NCBI GenBank assembly: GCA_047967505.1
Contig: CM106538.1
Source: Dipteris shenzhenensis
Lineage: Eukaryota > Polypodiophyta > Polypodiopsida > Gleicheniales
Length of the DNA stretch: 64,000 bases
Strand: one strand, 5' to 3'
The notes under the pieces were generated by a model. That model had not been told where the DNA came from. It searched no databases and saw only the letters and a program-made list of their open reading frames with translations. The position numbers and the translations under genes were made by a program. This document shows, in pieces, positions 57,901 to 64,000 of this stretch (position 1 is its first letter; every line of letters begins with the position of its first letter).

Positions 57901-58332
57901 ATAGAGGTGCCTGTAGGGGTGCCATACGCAACACATTTTACCAAGGAATATGTCAATTTTATTTCTCTAATCTCTTTTCTTGCTTTACTGTAGCTGAATG
58001 GATGACCTTGTCTGCAGGTCCATTTGACTGAAAGAGAAAAGCAGAAAATAAAAGTGTGGGCACAGATGATGCCTTATAGAGAACCTTTTGCATGGGCTGC
58101 TGTTCCTTTGTTTGACAGTAGCATACCTGGTGGTGTGGGTGGTTTTGGTTCTCCTAGCAGTCCTCTTCCACCTGGACTGCTTGGTTCAAACTTTGTCGAT
58201 CCTGGGCTTCCTGTTGTTGGACAGACACTTTCTGAGGGCAGAATTGTTCATGATACTGGTGGCACTCCGGTCATTGTTGAGATCCCAGGCTTGAATCGAG
58301 TCAAAGAAAACTACACCGAAGAGTCCCTGCAG
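37711..58332 (+). CDS. SPK1: SPIKE1 (DOCK-family ROP GEF), 5' part, eight exons
   Basis: Eight exons join in frame with GT-AG introns to give 365 codons with no stop. They align by eye over their whole length with the N-terminal region of Arabidopsis SPK1 as I remember it. Shared blocks include GQRFRRVPR, SFQNQIFEGPDTD, YEPVFDWD, GTICLYHRERREKLSED, YLDAPSPSICMLIQLEKHA and ENYTEESLQ. In Arabidopsis, SPK1 activates ROP GTPases that control actin, cell shape and trafficking. Its DHR1 (C2-like) and DHR2 (exchange) domains lie further on and are outside this window. The coding region looks intact, so this is probably a working gene. Intron lengths are about 9,550, 6,685, 2,301, 167, 123, 351, 350 and more than 5,660 bp. 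The three longest complete introns and the last are filled with retroelements. Confidence 0.93.
38024..38933. mobile_element. Head-to-head LTR pieces; the right part is the 3' LTR of the minus-strand copia element
   Basis: From 38,933 leftward on the minus strand the sequence starts TGTTCGAAAGG after a G-rich tract (polypurine tract plus LTR start). It matches 43,552-43,506 and 41,723-41,365 at roughly 90% by eye, down to about 38,553. The left part (38,024-38,550) instead reads like the same LTR family in + orientation: it begins TGTT with CTCCCCATCT nearby and has CCCTATAAAAGGG near 38,500. The outer ends form an inverted repeat with an 18-bp perfect match (38,080-38,097 and 38,886-38,903). 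Confidence 0.65.
39575..40737 (-). pseudogene. Copia gag with zinc knuckle, plus start of protease region
   Basis: An ATG at 40,737 opens MKVGTLLKHDPDSKALGNRR. After a frameshift comes the typical gag helix region: EAWVILKDLYETDNTSRILL, then HQLYNLDMDERDSVHDHL near 40,330. Next come LTLEDLGPLLLQEEAREKLY (near 40,130) and the knuckle CFHCDTPGFCKGLQ near 39,935, where the spacing is disturbed. The region ends with EESETFVKVKDSMECL and a DTDTMVDSLECPGV tail. It is closely related to 52,190-53,230. Frameshifts are present. Confidence 0.82.
40767..40778 (-). other. Primer-binding site of the minus-strand copia element
   Basis: On the minus strand this is TGGTATCAGAGC, complementary to the 3' end of initiator Met-tRNA and standard for plant copia elements. 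It directly follows the LTR end (..TAGCA, + strand 40,779-40,783). Confidence 0.9.
41724..41967 (+). repeat. 5' LTR of the short copia derivative
   Basis: The LTR runs from TGTTAGAATT to TTTCTATCA, 244 bp. It contains a perfect 9-bp-stem hairpin at 41,856-41,878 (GGTTTTGTC, loop ACTTA, GACAAAACC) and a smaller one at 41,823-41,836. The leader-like CT-rich end suggests the R/U5 region. Confidence 0.95.
41970..41981 (+). other. Primer-binding site of the short copia derivative
   Basis: TGGTATCAGAGC, two bases after the LTR. It is complementary to the initiator Met-tRNA 3' end. Confidence 0.95.
42083..42475 (+). promoter_or_regulatory. Array of 15 CCGTAC motifs in the element leader
   Basis: I count fifteen CCGTAC words on the + strand in about 390 bp, most as TCCGTACA, plus near-matches such as CCGTAT and CCGTAA. 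One (42,083-42,091) is TCCGTACAA, an exact fit to TNCGTACAA, the consensus known for plant SBP/SPL transcription factors. The spacing is irregular, so it is not a simple tandem repeat. Binding is inferred, not shown. Confidence 0.6.
42578..42741 (+). repeat. 17-bp motif repeated three times plus a partial copy
   Basis: TTGCA[AG][AG]AATTTGGGGC occurs at 42,578-42,594, 42,636-42,652 and 42,687-42,703. A shortened form is at about 42,726-42,741. It lies between the CCGTAC array and the RNase H piece. Confidence 0.9.
42750..43225 (+). pseudogene. RNase H domain of the short copia derivative
   Basis: The frame begins with AYSDSDWAGDYDTRQSTSGN and continues CISWLSKKQSIAATSSCEAE, then a stop (TAA at 42,969). 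ILTDSQSAIAVAKNPVF follows, then a one-base shift and HIEVHYHYVREKL, STHDNVVDIFTKALP. All RNase H acidic blocks are visible, but the stop and shift break the protein. The leader joins directly to this domain, as if an internal deletion had removed gag to RT. Confidence 0.9.
43263..43505 (+). repeat. 3' LTR of the short copia derivative
   Basis: The 243-bp LTR follows a short G-rich tract (CAGGGGGG). It matches the 5' LTR except near TTTTTTGCCC, ACTATGG and TCTTACT, and lacks one A near its end. The 9-bp hairpin is kept at 43,395-43,417. Confidence 0.95.
43556..43837 (+). pseudogene. LINE reverse transcriptase C-terminal fragment
   Basis: The frame reads CEIITYLGIPLGVEVDDVKK, then VDVIMNKFQKK and, after a shift, QLINGVVGAIWSILVPVGC. 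This is the region after the catalytic box of LINE RT. It abuts the LTR boundary at 43,552, so the copia element probably inserted in or next to this LINE. Confidence 0.75.
43838..44945 (+). repeat. LINE 3' end duplicated in tandem (561-bp and 544-bp units)
   Basis: Units start CATCTAGGTATATGC at 43,838 and 44,399 and are about 95% alike. The second lacks about 27 bp near 44,520 and has small additions. A third unit begins and stops near 44,943. The unit holds the LINE C terminus (RWGETKMKTFRLHK) and a 3' UTR with GTGTGGGTGTGTG. Related pieces lie at 55,010-55,050 and 56,311-56,555. Confidence 0.92.
44946..47344. other. SPK1 intron 1, unassigned part
   Basis: No clear retroelement domain was found. 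Two open stretches may be remnants of something: 45,890-46,140 on + with EEACRLLQVLGLSLLGGDDL, and 46,844-47,040 on the minus strand (listed separately). The rest reads as ordinary intron sequence. Confidence 0.4.
46844..47040 (-). pseudogene. Unrecognised coding-like stretch antisense in intron 1
   Basis: On the minus strand an open frame ends with REPRDVVCFYDELIKNS, then VVSGQGSHVDVKEDTICMVV and a stop at 46,844. The composition looks like real protein rather than random frame, and an AG lies near its start, so it could be a captured or terminal exon. I do not recognise the family. Confidence 0.25.
47345..47507 (+). CDS. SPK1: SPK1 coding exon 2
   Basis: It begins in phase 0 after TTCTTGCAG and reads LNDKIEQWPHLKELVYCYRA. 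It then contains DWVKDETKYGHYE and SFQNQIFEGPDTDIET. It ends ACAG|GTGAAC, leaving one base of the next codon. This is among the best conserved parts of the SPK1 N terminus. Confidence 0.95.
47508..48419. other. SPK1 intron 2, first part, unassigned
   Basis: No motif was recognised. It is normal T-rich intron sequence at first, followed by mixed sequence. Confidence 0.4.
48420..48530 (+). pseudogene. Short LINE fragment
   Basis: It encodes QRQVMDFYAFESALGHDGME with small frame defects. This matches HVTNFYAFESIPES at about 49,872 in the LINE downstream. It is therefore a second, isolated piece of the same LINE family. Confidence 0.55.
48539..48817 (+). mobile_element. LTR with TATA box and variant primer-binding site
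   Basis: The LTR runs from a TGTGTGTG start near 48,539 to ACA at 48,803. It has CTATATATG near 48,753 and a polyadenylation-type AATAAA near 48,759. Two bases later comes TGGTATCATAGC (48,806-48,817), the copia primer-binding site with one mismatch. No second LTR was found, so the rest of the element is lost or unrecognised. Confidence 0.6.
49099..49388. repeat. Two-copy 142-bp tandem duplication with CT tails
   Basis: Units begin CCTTGCAATTC at 49,099 and 49,241 and match almost fully through TAATGTATCTTTCTCTCTCT. The CT run differs in length. Confidence 0.93.
49440..51170 (+). mobile_element. LINE with reverse transcriptase, intact YADD box
   Basis: Frames show HVTNFYAFESIPES (near 49,872), then TIGINQGCSLAPILFGVYRD near 49,952 and FQILLYADDMVLLS near 50,077. 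Shorter blocks follow to about 51,000. GxxQGCxLxPxLFxxY and YADDMVLL are standard LINE RT motifs. Stops and shifts exist elsewhere in the region. The 3' end near 51,110-51,170 has a short hairpin, an AATAAG-like signal and a TTTC-rich tail. It lies in SPK1 intron 2, sense to the gene. Confidence 0.82.
51553..51812. repeat. Two-copy 130-bp tandem duplication
   Basis: Units 51,553-51,682 and 51,683-51,812 appear identical. The unit begins CATCCACCTGGATGAACTG, which is itself a small inverted repeat, and contains a GATGAT run. Confidence 0.95.
51825..51907 (+). mobile_element. Second LINE 3' tail with hairpin and (CT)n
   Basis: It reads CTCGTAGACCCATCGGTCTT, then TCGAAGACTTTAATAAACTTTC and a (CT)n run. 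This matches 51,110-51,165 (CATAGACCCTTTGGTCTTCT, then GAAGACTTTTTAATAAGCTTTC). AGACC..GGTCT can form a 5-bp stem. Such shared tails mark the 3' ends of a LINE family that uses simple-repeat tails. Confidence 0.65.
52014..52170. repeat. Three imperfect copies of a roughly 55-bp unit
   Basis: The words AATCCCAAGAATATCTCTAGGT and ATCTCGAGAAA, with variants, recur at about 52,030, 52,074 and 52,140. They form a short degenerate minisatellite. Confidence 0.8.
52190..53230 (-). pseudogene. Second copy of the copia gag, antisense in intron 2
   Basis: It matches 39,340-40,270 by eye at both DNA and protein level. On the minus strand: RPLTFEELGPLLIEEEAQEK, the knuckle CFYCDTLGHFAK (near 52,870), and NRESQSFVKVKESIECF with SSKCLA near 52,640. 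The knuckle keeps CxxCxxxGHxxx, but the final Cys is lost. Frameshifts are present. Both copies lie in SPK1 introns in the same antisense direction, yet no LTR was found around this one. Confidence 0.8.
53231..54192. other. SPK1 intron 2, last part
   Basis: No retroelement domain was recognised. An 84-codon minus-strand frame (53,224-53,478) has no motif. The final 500 bp are T-rich intron sequence leading to the exon 3 acceptor. Confidence 0.45.
54193..54320 (+). CDS. SPK1: SPK1 coding exon 3
   Basis: After TTTTTTCAG it completes a Glu codon and reads LQLATLRQGRTGDVEEEEPS, then TSSRQSTGTSFSDSTQNRSL. It ends AAAAG|GTGTGA in phase 0. The exon encodes an acidic and Ser-rich linker that varies between plants. 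PSTSSRQ matches the family at this point. Confidence 0.9.
54321..56310. other. SPK1 intron 3, mostly unassigned
   Basis: A 40-bp piece at 55,010-55,050 (GATGCTCGTTTGGGAGAGAC) matches the tandem LINE 3' unit at 43.8-44.9 kb. A phrase with GCATGCATGTTGAAG..TCTCCTAGAGCTGTTCTCTA occurs twice, near 55,770-55,830 and 55,866-55,918. Nothing else was recognised. Confidence 0.5.
56311..56555 (+). mobile_element. Third partial copy of the LINE 3' end
   Basis: It matches 44,079-44,350 and 44,620-44,900 (GCTGAATTTGCCCTTCACCT through GAGATTGAAATTGCACTATG) with scattered differences. It ends about 65 bp before the exon 4 acceptor without touching the splice site. Confidence 0.85.
56622..56734 (+). CDS. 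SPK1: SPK1 coding exon 4
   Basis: After TTTTCACAG it reads HLGAAPLPCYEPVFDWDTER and then SATAGQRTPEIPSVLCC. LPxYEPxFDW-xERS-xxGQR is a conserved SPK1 block. It ends TTGCAG|GTATCA and leaves two bases for the next codon. Confidence 0.93.
56902..56957 (+). CDS. SPK1: SPK1 coding exon 5
   Basis: A 56-bp exon after GCTTGCTGCAG. It reads SGIKVSVKVLSFMLQAGFV across the junction and ends GTTG|GTAAGT, a strong donor. IKVSVKVLS-xxxQAG-V matches the family. Confidence 0.93.
57081..57178 (+). CDS. SPK1: SPK1 coding exon 6
   Basis: After CCTTATAG it reads EPFYGTICLYHRERREKLSE and then DFHFQFLPNEFQE. It ends GAG|GTAAGA in phase 0. This block is nearly unchanged from the angiosperm protein. Confidence 0.95.
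57530..57667 (+). CDS. SPK1: SPK1 coding exon 7
   Basis: After TTGTTATCAG it reads DGTSFQRRAIFYLDAPSPSI, then LIQLEKHATEEDGGTSSVYS and RKEP. It ends CCT|GTGAGT in phase 0. The 138-bp exon is exactly 46 codons. Confidence 0.95.
58018..58332 (+). CDS. SPK1: SPK1 coding exon 8 (last in the window)
   Basis: After TGTCTGCAG it reads VHLTEREKQKIKVWAQMMPY, FAWAAVPLFDSS, a Gly/Ser/Pro-rich linker and VIVEIPGLNRVKENYTEESL. It ends CTGCAG|GTCAGA in phase 0. The next block of the family (DPKRK-like) was looked for by eye down to 64,000 and not found, so intron 8 exceeds 5.6 kb. Confidence 0.94.
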
Positions 58333-59699
58333 GTCAGATTCTCCAACTTATATGGCTAATGTAGAGAGGCCCGGTCATGAAATTTTATGAATGATTGGAA
58401 ACATTTGTGATCTTTCAAGTATGAAGAAATTGTTTGTATCCAGGGAATACTGGGAATCTGGATCATTTTTTAATTGCCGAGTTTCCTTGAAACAGTGCTT
58501 TTGTGACTTTGAGAATCAGTGGAATAGTATGGAACTGAGAACACCCCCATGCACATCATGAGTTGTAGACTTTGGGTTAGTCTCGAATGTGAGGTAAGCA
58601 TGAAGATGAGTTTATCCATGATAACGAAGCCATATTGCATTTTTGTCTCACAATCAAAAGTGTATAGCTCTATAGATGCCTTCAATGCTTCAAACTGAGT
58701 CTTGCGATACATGCCTTTAATGCTCCATAGTGAACAAGGTAGCCGATTGGGCAGCGACTTTGATTAAGAGGAAATGTGAAGCGCCTCCTTATCTAAATAT
58801 CTTGAGTAACATTCTAGTTGAAGTTACTCAACTGAAGCTAGGAAAAGCGTATAAAATTTTTAATCACATTTGAGAAAGGAAGGTGCTCTGTTGGAGATCT
58901 ACAATTTACTCTTTCAGTTGAAATAGTGTGTACAATCTCCAAGCAAATTGTGGCATAAGCTATCAGATTCCAATAAATAAGATGTTTGCAACATGCACGT
59001 GATTGGCTGGAGGAAATAATATCTTTAAGACCTGATGTAAAGTATGAAATTTGAAATAATCTTGCCTAAGACCTTGATGTACAGTAGGGCTGTTGTGAGG
59101 ACGGACTAATGTTTGAGACTGTACTGAGATTTGCAGCTTGAGTCGAGCTCATGGGTGCGCTTCTCATCGTTTGTAAAAGATTGGCAATTTGCTTTCTATA
59201 AAGTTTCTGGAGATAGCCAGTTGGCAGACACTTGAGAGCTGAATCTGATGAATTTGTTATTGCTTTCATAGATAATTGATAGGCTGTTGTGTTGGGGTAT
59301 GGTTTACCTTTCAGGCAGGTCTCCCACTGATGTATTTGCTGATGGCAAGTTATGCTTAGAATTGATTGCAAAATGAGCAGAGCTGACTTGATGATGGCGA
59401 TAGAGAGCAGAGCTATGTGATGATGGCGATTGGGCATGCATGAAATGATTTGCAGAGTTAAGCAATTTGCAGGCTTGATTGTTTCAAGACTGATTGTTTC
59501 AAGACTGTGAGCAGTCTATCTAATGGAACATGTTTTGCTTCTATTCATTAATGAAGATATCAGATGACGCTTGTTACTCAAGGCTCAATTAATTCGAGAG
59601 ATTATTCTGAGGATTTAGACGTGTTTCCAAATGAAATTTCCTTGGGTCTCCTAAGCGAAACGTTGACCATAAGATTGAGCTTGTCCCTGTAAGCAGGTT
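58333..59699. other. SPK1 intron 8, first part
   Basis: No retroelement domain was recognised. A 123-codon minus-strand frame (59,066-59,437) is Ser- and Ile-rich with no motif. A short perfect repeat GACTGATTGTTTCAA lies near 59,477-59,505. Confidence 0.4.
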
Positions 59700-60720
59700 G
59701 TATTCAGGCAACAAAATAGGACTAGTTCAACTGAGGAGGATGAAATTGCAAGGCAACTTTAAGATTATCTCCGATTGACATTGGATGAAGTGAGACTTTG
59801 TAAGTCAATGTGGGGTGCGCTAGTGCTTTGGTTAAGAAGTAAGACACATCTATGTGTGTATATACGCATAAACAAATTGGCCATTAAGAATAAATATTTG
59901 TTGTCTTGGATGGATGATCTTGTTGATCAGCTCTGCAAAGATAAATACTTCACAAAGATCGGTATCTATAAGACCGTGTTCCGTATGCGAGTTGGCCATT
60001 ATGAGTTCTTCGTGCTTCCATTTGGACTCATTAACTTTCTATTTGATGATAAACAATGTTTTTCATCTATATCCGAGAAAGGTTGTTGTGGTCTTTCTTG
60101 ATGACATTTTGATCTTTAGCAAGTCTCTTTTAGAACATGGATGCTATCTGTGGAGAGAGCGTCGTCCATATTTTGAAAAGAGCAACATTTCACAAAAGAG
60201 AAGAATTCTTAAAACAGAGACTCATCTACCTCCGACACGTCATTTCTAGTCCTTATTAAATTTGAGAATGTCAAATTTGAGAATGTCAGGAAGGTATGTG
60301 AGTTGCCTATTTTAAATACGATTATCAATAATTTCTTCTAGAGCTTCATCTTGAATTATGCTAGTTAGCATTACTCCTATCAGATTTATCTAAGGTGTGA
60401 AGGGAAGTACAATAAGGACATAATCATTGTGTGGATAAAGGAGCTTGATGAGTGTTTTAAGCGATCGAAACATAAGGTTACATAAGCTCCTATGCTAGAA
60501 ATTGTGTGGATGCTAGTAATTTTGTTGTTGGCGCAACATTGTTCCAAGATGGTAGACTAGTAGCTTTTGATAGTAAAAAGCTAACTGAGCCACATTATAC
60601 TAGGCCAATGCATGACAGGAGCTATATGCTATCTATATGGTTGTACTTTGGTAATCTATGTAGATGAGCCATCTGTGAAGTATTTTCCTAGAACTATTGA
60701 CCTAAGGGGCAAGTAGCCTA
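59700..60720 (+). pseudogene. Ty3/gypsy RT and RNase H remnant in intron 8
   Basis: In broken frames: KLAIKNKYLLSWMDDLVDQL (59,875-59,935), KYFTKIGIYKTVFRMRVGHY, EFFVLPFGLINF and then VVVFLDDILIFSKSLLEH near 60,088 with an intact LDD box. RNase H follows with ASNFVVGATLFQDGRLVAFD, SKKLTEPHYTRPMHDR near 60,570. Frames shift at least three times. It belongs to a different gypsy lineage from the copies at 13.9-22.3 kb. Confidence 0.85.
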
Positions 60721-60959
60721 TTGGGCGTGTACAAAATATGATTTTTTTGATAAATGAGATACTGCCTTTTGCAATATAGCTTCAAAAAATTAGAAACTTG
60801 CATCAAGATTGCTACCTTGTTCAATGTACCATTCTCGAGCTTCTTTGAATTTACAAAGCAAAAGGTATACCACGTAATATCAAAACATGTCTATGTGGAT
60901 GCTATATAGGCCATATCTAAGTGATAATTTTTGCACTATTCAAAAACAAAAAGTAACTA

Positions 60960-61760
60960 AGATAGCGTATCTCACCACATGATAAATTCATCAGGACTCT
61001 TAGCCTTGGAAAACCATAAAACAATGGTAGGGTGCATCTAGTCTTTCATGTCAGTAGACTTAAAGAGAAGTTGGGCATGGGAGATAATTTAGTCTCAAAG
61101 GAGGAATGACTTAAGGACCCAAGCACTTATTTGCCCCATGAACCAGAATGTCTTTTGGGTTATAGGGACTGATAGAGTAGGAACATGAGCTGAAGGTCAA
61201 GTGACTCATGGATTCAACTTCTGCTAAGCGTTAAAGAGAAGAAATGCCTAGATCCATTGCCTAGAGAAACCCAACTGTCATAGAGTTCCTTTCAAGAAAC
61301 CCTGGTCCATGGTGTTGTTAGCCTTCTCAAAGTCAATGGAAAGAATATCCATTGGCTCTAATGACTCTCCTTGGCCAACTTATCGGCTTGCGAAAACAAG
61401 ACGTTATCAAATATACTCTGGCCTTGTACAAAGCTTGTTTGAGTATCGTGTATAAGGTTAGGGAGCAGGGTGTGAACTTTGAGGTTTACTGCCTTAGCCA
61501 AGGTTTATAGGCAGTGTTGAGAAGCGTGATAGGCCTCCATTGGGAAATAAGGGTTGTATGTTACCCCTGGGAATGAGATGAATGAGTCCTCTATGAGAGA
61601 GGAGGGCATGATACTACTGTCTCAAATCTCTTGAAAGACTAGACTGATTCGTAGCCCCTATGGGATCCCACCGAGTAATGAAGAAGGTGGAAGTGATCCC
61701 ATAATCATTTGGGCATTATTAACTTCAGCACTATTTCCTAGAATTTATGTCGTAGTCTGT
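60960..61760 (-). pseudogene. LINE reverse transcriptase fragment, antisense in intron 8
   Basis: On the minus strand: TLAKAVNLKVHTLLPNLIHD, then QTSFVQGQSIFDNVLF (near 61,430) and SIDFEKANNTMDQGFLKGTL near 61,340. This matches LINE RT blocks where the usual phrase is DFEKAYDRVDW-FL. A QLGFSRQWI block follows. Stops and frameshifts are present and the catalytic YADD box is not reached. Confidence 0.8.
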
Positions 61761-61842
61761 TTAGACATAATCGTGGCTAGTGTTAGGGTGAGTTTCCAGT
61801 AGTAAACCATTGAGTTTAGGTAAGCTAGGGTCATATCAACTA

Positions 61843-61940
61843 GGGGTTAGTTAGGACATGAAGTACCCTTGGTATAGTCAGGATAATCTTCGGGGTTAGT
61901 TAGGACATGAAGTACCCTTGGTATAGCTAGGATAGTCTTA
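61843..61940. repeat. Two-copy 49-bp tandem duplication
   Basis: GGGGTTAGTTAGGACATGAA begins both units (61,843 and 61,892). They are nearly identical over 49 bp. Confidence 0.93.
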
Positions 61941-64000
61941 GGTTTGAGGCACCATAAGACACCCTATGCATATAAAACATGAACCTTGGCTCATTTGAGA
62001 CATTTGTAGGGATGGGGCCTCTTGAGGATACCCAGCTAGGATGGAGCCCGTCTAGGCCTATGCCTCCGTAAAGACATCTATGCATGGATGGGGCTGTGTG
62101 CTATGCCACATAGTCTTACCTAGGAGCACATTGTTCCGGGGTTGCTTGATCTCTAGCTCGGAGTGATGCGTGATGACGCTTTAGTTCCATACATGTCCAT
62201 CTGCGTGGATTCTAATCTAGATCATTTTGTATGTAGCTTGGAGATAGAGACTAGTGTTGTGTCCCCAAGATAGCTGAGGCTACCCTAGTAGGAGTGTTTG
62301 ATTAGTTCTCTGAAGCCCTCCAGAGAATTCTGCAATCAATGTTGATTGTGTATTGCATGAATTGGGCTGATAGAAGGCAAAATTTTATGAGGCCTCCATC
62401 TCGATTCTCCACTCTGCGTCTCAACTAAGTGCAGGCAGGGTTTTTATGAAATATACAATGTCTTCAAGTATAAGTTGAATCAATAGACTTGGATATCTCT
62501 TCCTTCAGTTTTCTCAGGGAGGGTCTTTCATACTGAATAGAAGTCCTTTTCTTGACACAAAAGAAGCCTTGGATATCTAGCTTTTCATGTATAGAAACTA
62601 TTCCAATTACCCTCTTTCATTTGCTGATTGCCTGTTTATTTGTCTTCTCTAAAATTGATGGTCTGTAGGCTGCCTAAGGTTGAAAGCATCTTATTCTGTT
62701 GTAGATAATCAAGAATATTTTTTCGATGACGAGCCAAATCATATTCTCACTCTAAGATGCATGGCAATACAGAAAGAGCCCAACTATTGCCAAAGCTGCA
62801 TGGATATCGTCAAAGGTAGTTATCTCGGTGTAGATAGTTGATATTTGCTTTTAATGATCTGGGTAACAGTAAGTGAGCTTATTGTCACCATGCTATATGT
62901 GTGTGCTCCTCCCCTTAGCCTTTGGATCCAAAGCACTTGCCCCATTTTGAGCCTTCATTGTGGTGAGTGTGGATATATGTGGAGAGTGGATTTATCCAAT
63001 GAGCAACTAAAGAAGAGTTCAGCAGACTTATATATTGCGCGAAATGTGAGGAGACATGTACAGCATTGCTTGCAAGCTTTTTAATTGCATCTGTGCTTCC
63101 TACTGTGTGTGTGAAATGCATATCATCATGTTGGCATGTTGGCCTCTACCCCTTGTGGCTAGTAGTTACGGGACATATGCGTCAAACTGCATGTGGAATT
63201 TTTTTGGCTAATGGAGATAAATCAATGTGCTTGTGACCGTGTACTGGGTGTACATAGTCCTGACTCCCATATGCAAATGTGGTGAATTGGGTAGCTTGGA
63301 TCTTGTACTAGTGGGCACAAGAGCTTTCAATGCCTAGATTCTCAGGTAGCTAGGAGACGGGGGGCTGGAATCCCCAGCACTGGTCCATCCCACACATGGC
63401 AATACCAGGTGGTGGTTCTTTATGAAGCATGTGAATTTACCCAATGAGCAGCTAAATAAGAGTTTAGCAGGCATATATATTGCACGAAACATGAGGAGAT
63501 AGGTACAGCATTGCTTGCAAGCGTTTTTATTGCATCTGTGCTTTTGCTTGACGTGTAAATTGCCTGAAACAATTCATTGGCCGAGTAATCCTCTGTGGGT
63601 CTCCCCCTGCTATTGTGCTTAGGGTCTGCAAGAAAAGGGGATGGACATGTGCCTGTGTTTGAGCCACGTGATTTGTACTTCTAGAGAGAAATGATTCTTA
63701 GTGGCACCCAACCTTGAGCAGGAATGGTTAAAGGGAGGTGTTTTAGATTGGGGAATTGTAGGAAATGGAAAAGAGGGACAAATTTATCATACAACAGGCA
63801 ATCTAATCTCCCTTGGATCTCATAGCATGTGGAGTATCTGAACAGATGATGCTCCTTTGTCTCCACGTGGACTTTAGAGCATATCTTGTAGTGGGTGGTC
63901 CCCTTGTCTCGATGCACAGGGTATGTGATGGACTCGAAGTTGACCAAGGGAAACCCTCATCGATGTGGACCTCCATGTTGCTTGGAACGATATAAACTAT
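61941..64000. other. SPK1 intron 8, last part, with a 110-bp dispersed direct repeat
   Basis: Bases about 62,984-63,095 and 63,430-63,545 are about 85% alike (ATGAGCA-CTAAA-AAGAGTT through GCATCTGTGCTT), about 450 bp apart. No coding domain was recognised. The next SPK1 exon was not found before the window ends. Confidence 0.55.

Noticed and set aside
58333-64000. SPK1 exon 9 inside the window
   Set aside because: No frame gives the expected DPKRK..KGVLRLEIEK-like block with splice sites. The region contains retroelement pieces and unassigned sequence only.

Overview
This is nuclear DNA from a land plant with a large, repeat-rich genome. The evidence is a spliced host gene with GT-AG introns of 123 bp to more than 9 kb, and decayed Ty1/copia, Ty3/gypsy and LINE retroelements across much of the rest. 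The sequence does not fix the lineage. The host protein is clearly orthologous to angiosperm SPIKE1 but diverged in its variable stretches, and the introns are very long, so a fern or gymnosperm is a reasonable guess. No bacterial, organellar, CRISPR or tRNA feature was recognised.

The one confident host gene is the 5' part of SPIKE1 (SPK1), a plant DOCK-family guanine nucleotide exchange factor for ROP GTPases, on the + strand. Eight coding exons (37,711-37,794; 47,345-47,507; 54,193-54,320; 56,622-56,734; 56,902-56,957; 57,081-57,178; 57,530-57,667; 58,018-58,332) join in frame into 365 codons with no stop. The catalytic DHR2 region and the rest of the gene must lie beyond base 64,000. A good branch point and acceptor just before the ATG imply an intron in the 5' UTR. 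A CpG-richer, TATA-containing stretch near 27.1-27.9 kb is a speculative promoter candidate.

Layout: 0-3 kb, copia remnants on both strands. 4.2-4.9 kb, a long CT-rich microsatellite. 5.2-10.4 kb, an old near-full-length L1-type LINE on the minus strand. 13.7-18.1 and 20.9-22.3 kb, two decayed gypsy copies of one family, each followed by a shared coding-like 3' region that no usual retroelement domain explains. 27-30.5 kb, promoter-like DNA, a (GA)n tract, an LTR-like segment and a gag remnant. 30.5-33.3 kb, a minus-strand gypsy remnant abutting LINE sequence. 33.3-37.6 kb, mostly unassigned, with a perfect 20-bp palindrome. 38.0-43.6 kb (SPK1 intron 1), a minus-strand gag-only copia element whose 5' LTR is split by a young 1.78-kb copia derivative with 5-bp target duplication. 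43.6-45 kb, a LINE 3' end duplicated in tandem. 48.4-53.2 kb (intron 2), an LTR with primer-binding site, a LINE with an intact YADD box, and a second copy of the copia gag. 59.7-61.8 kb (intron 8), gypsy RT-RNase H and an antisense LINE RT.

The most notable observations are: (1) the short copia derivative, whose leader holds 15 CCGTAC motifs, the core of plant SBP/SPL binding sites, followed by a 17-bp motif repeated three times; (2) the unexplained 3' coding region shared by the two gypsy copies; (3) a palindromic double CCGTAC site at 34.6 kb; and (4) a run of mostly two-copy, near-identical tandem duplications of 26-561 bp. All alignments were done by eye.
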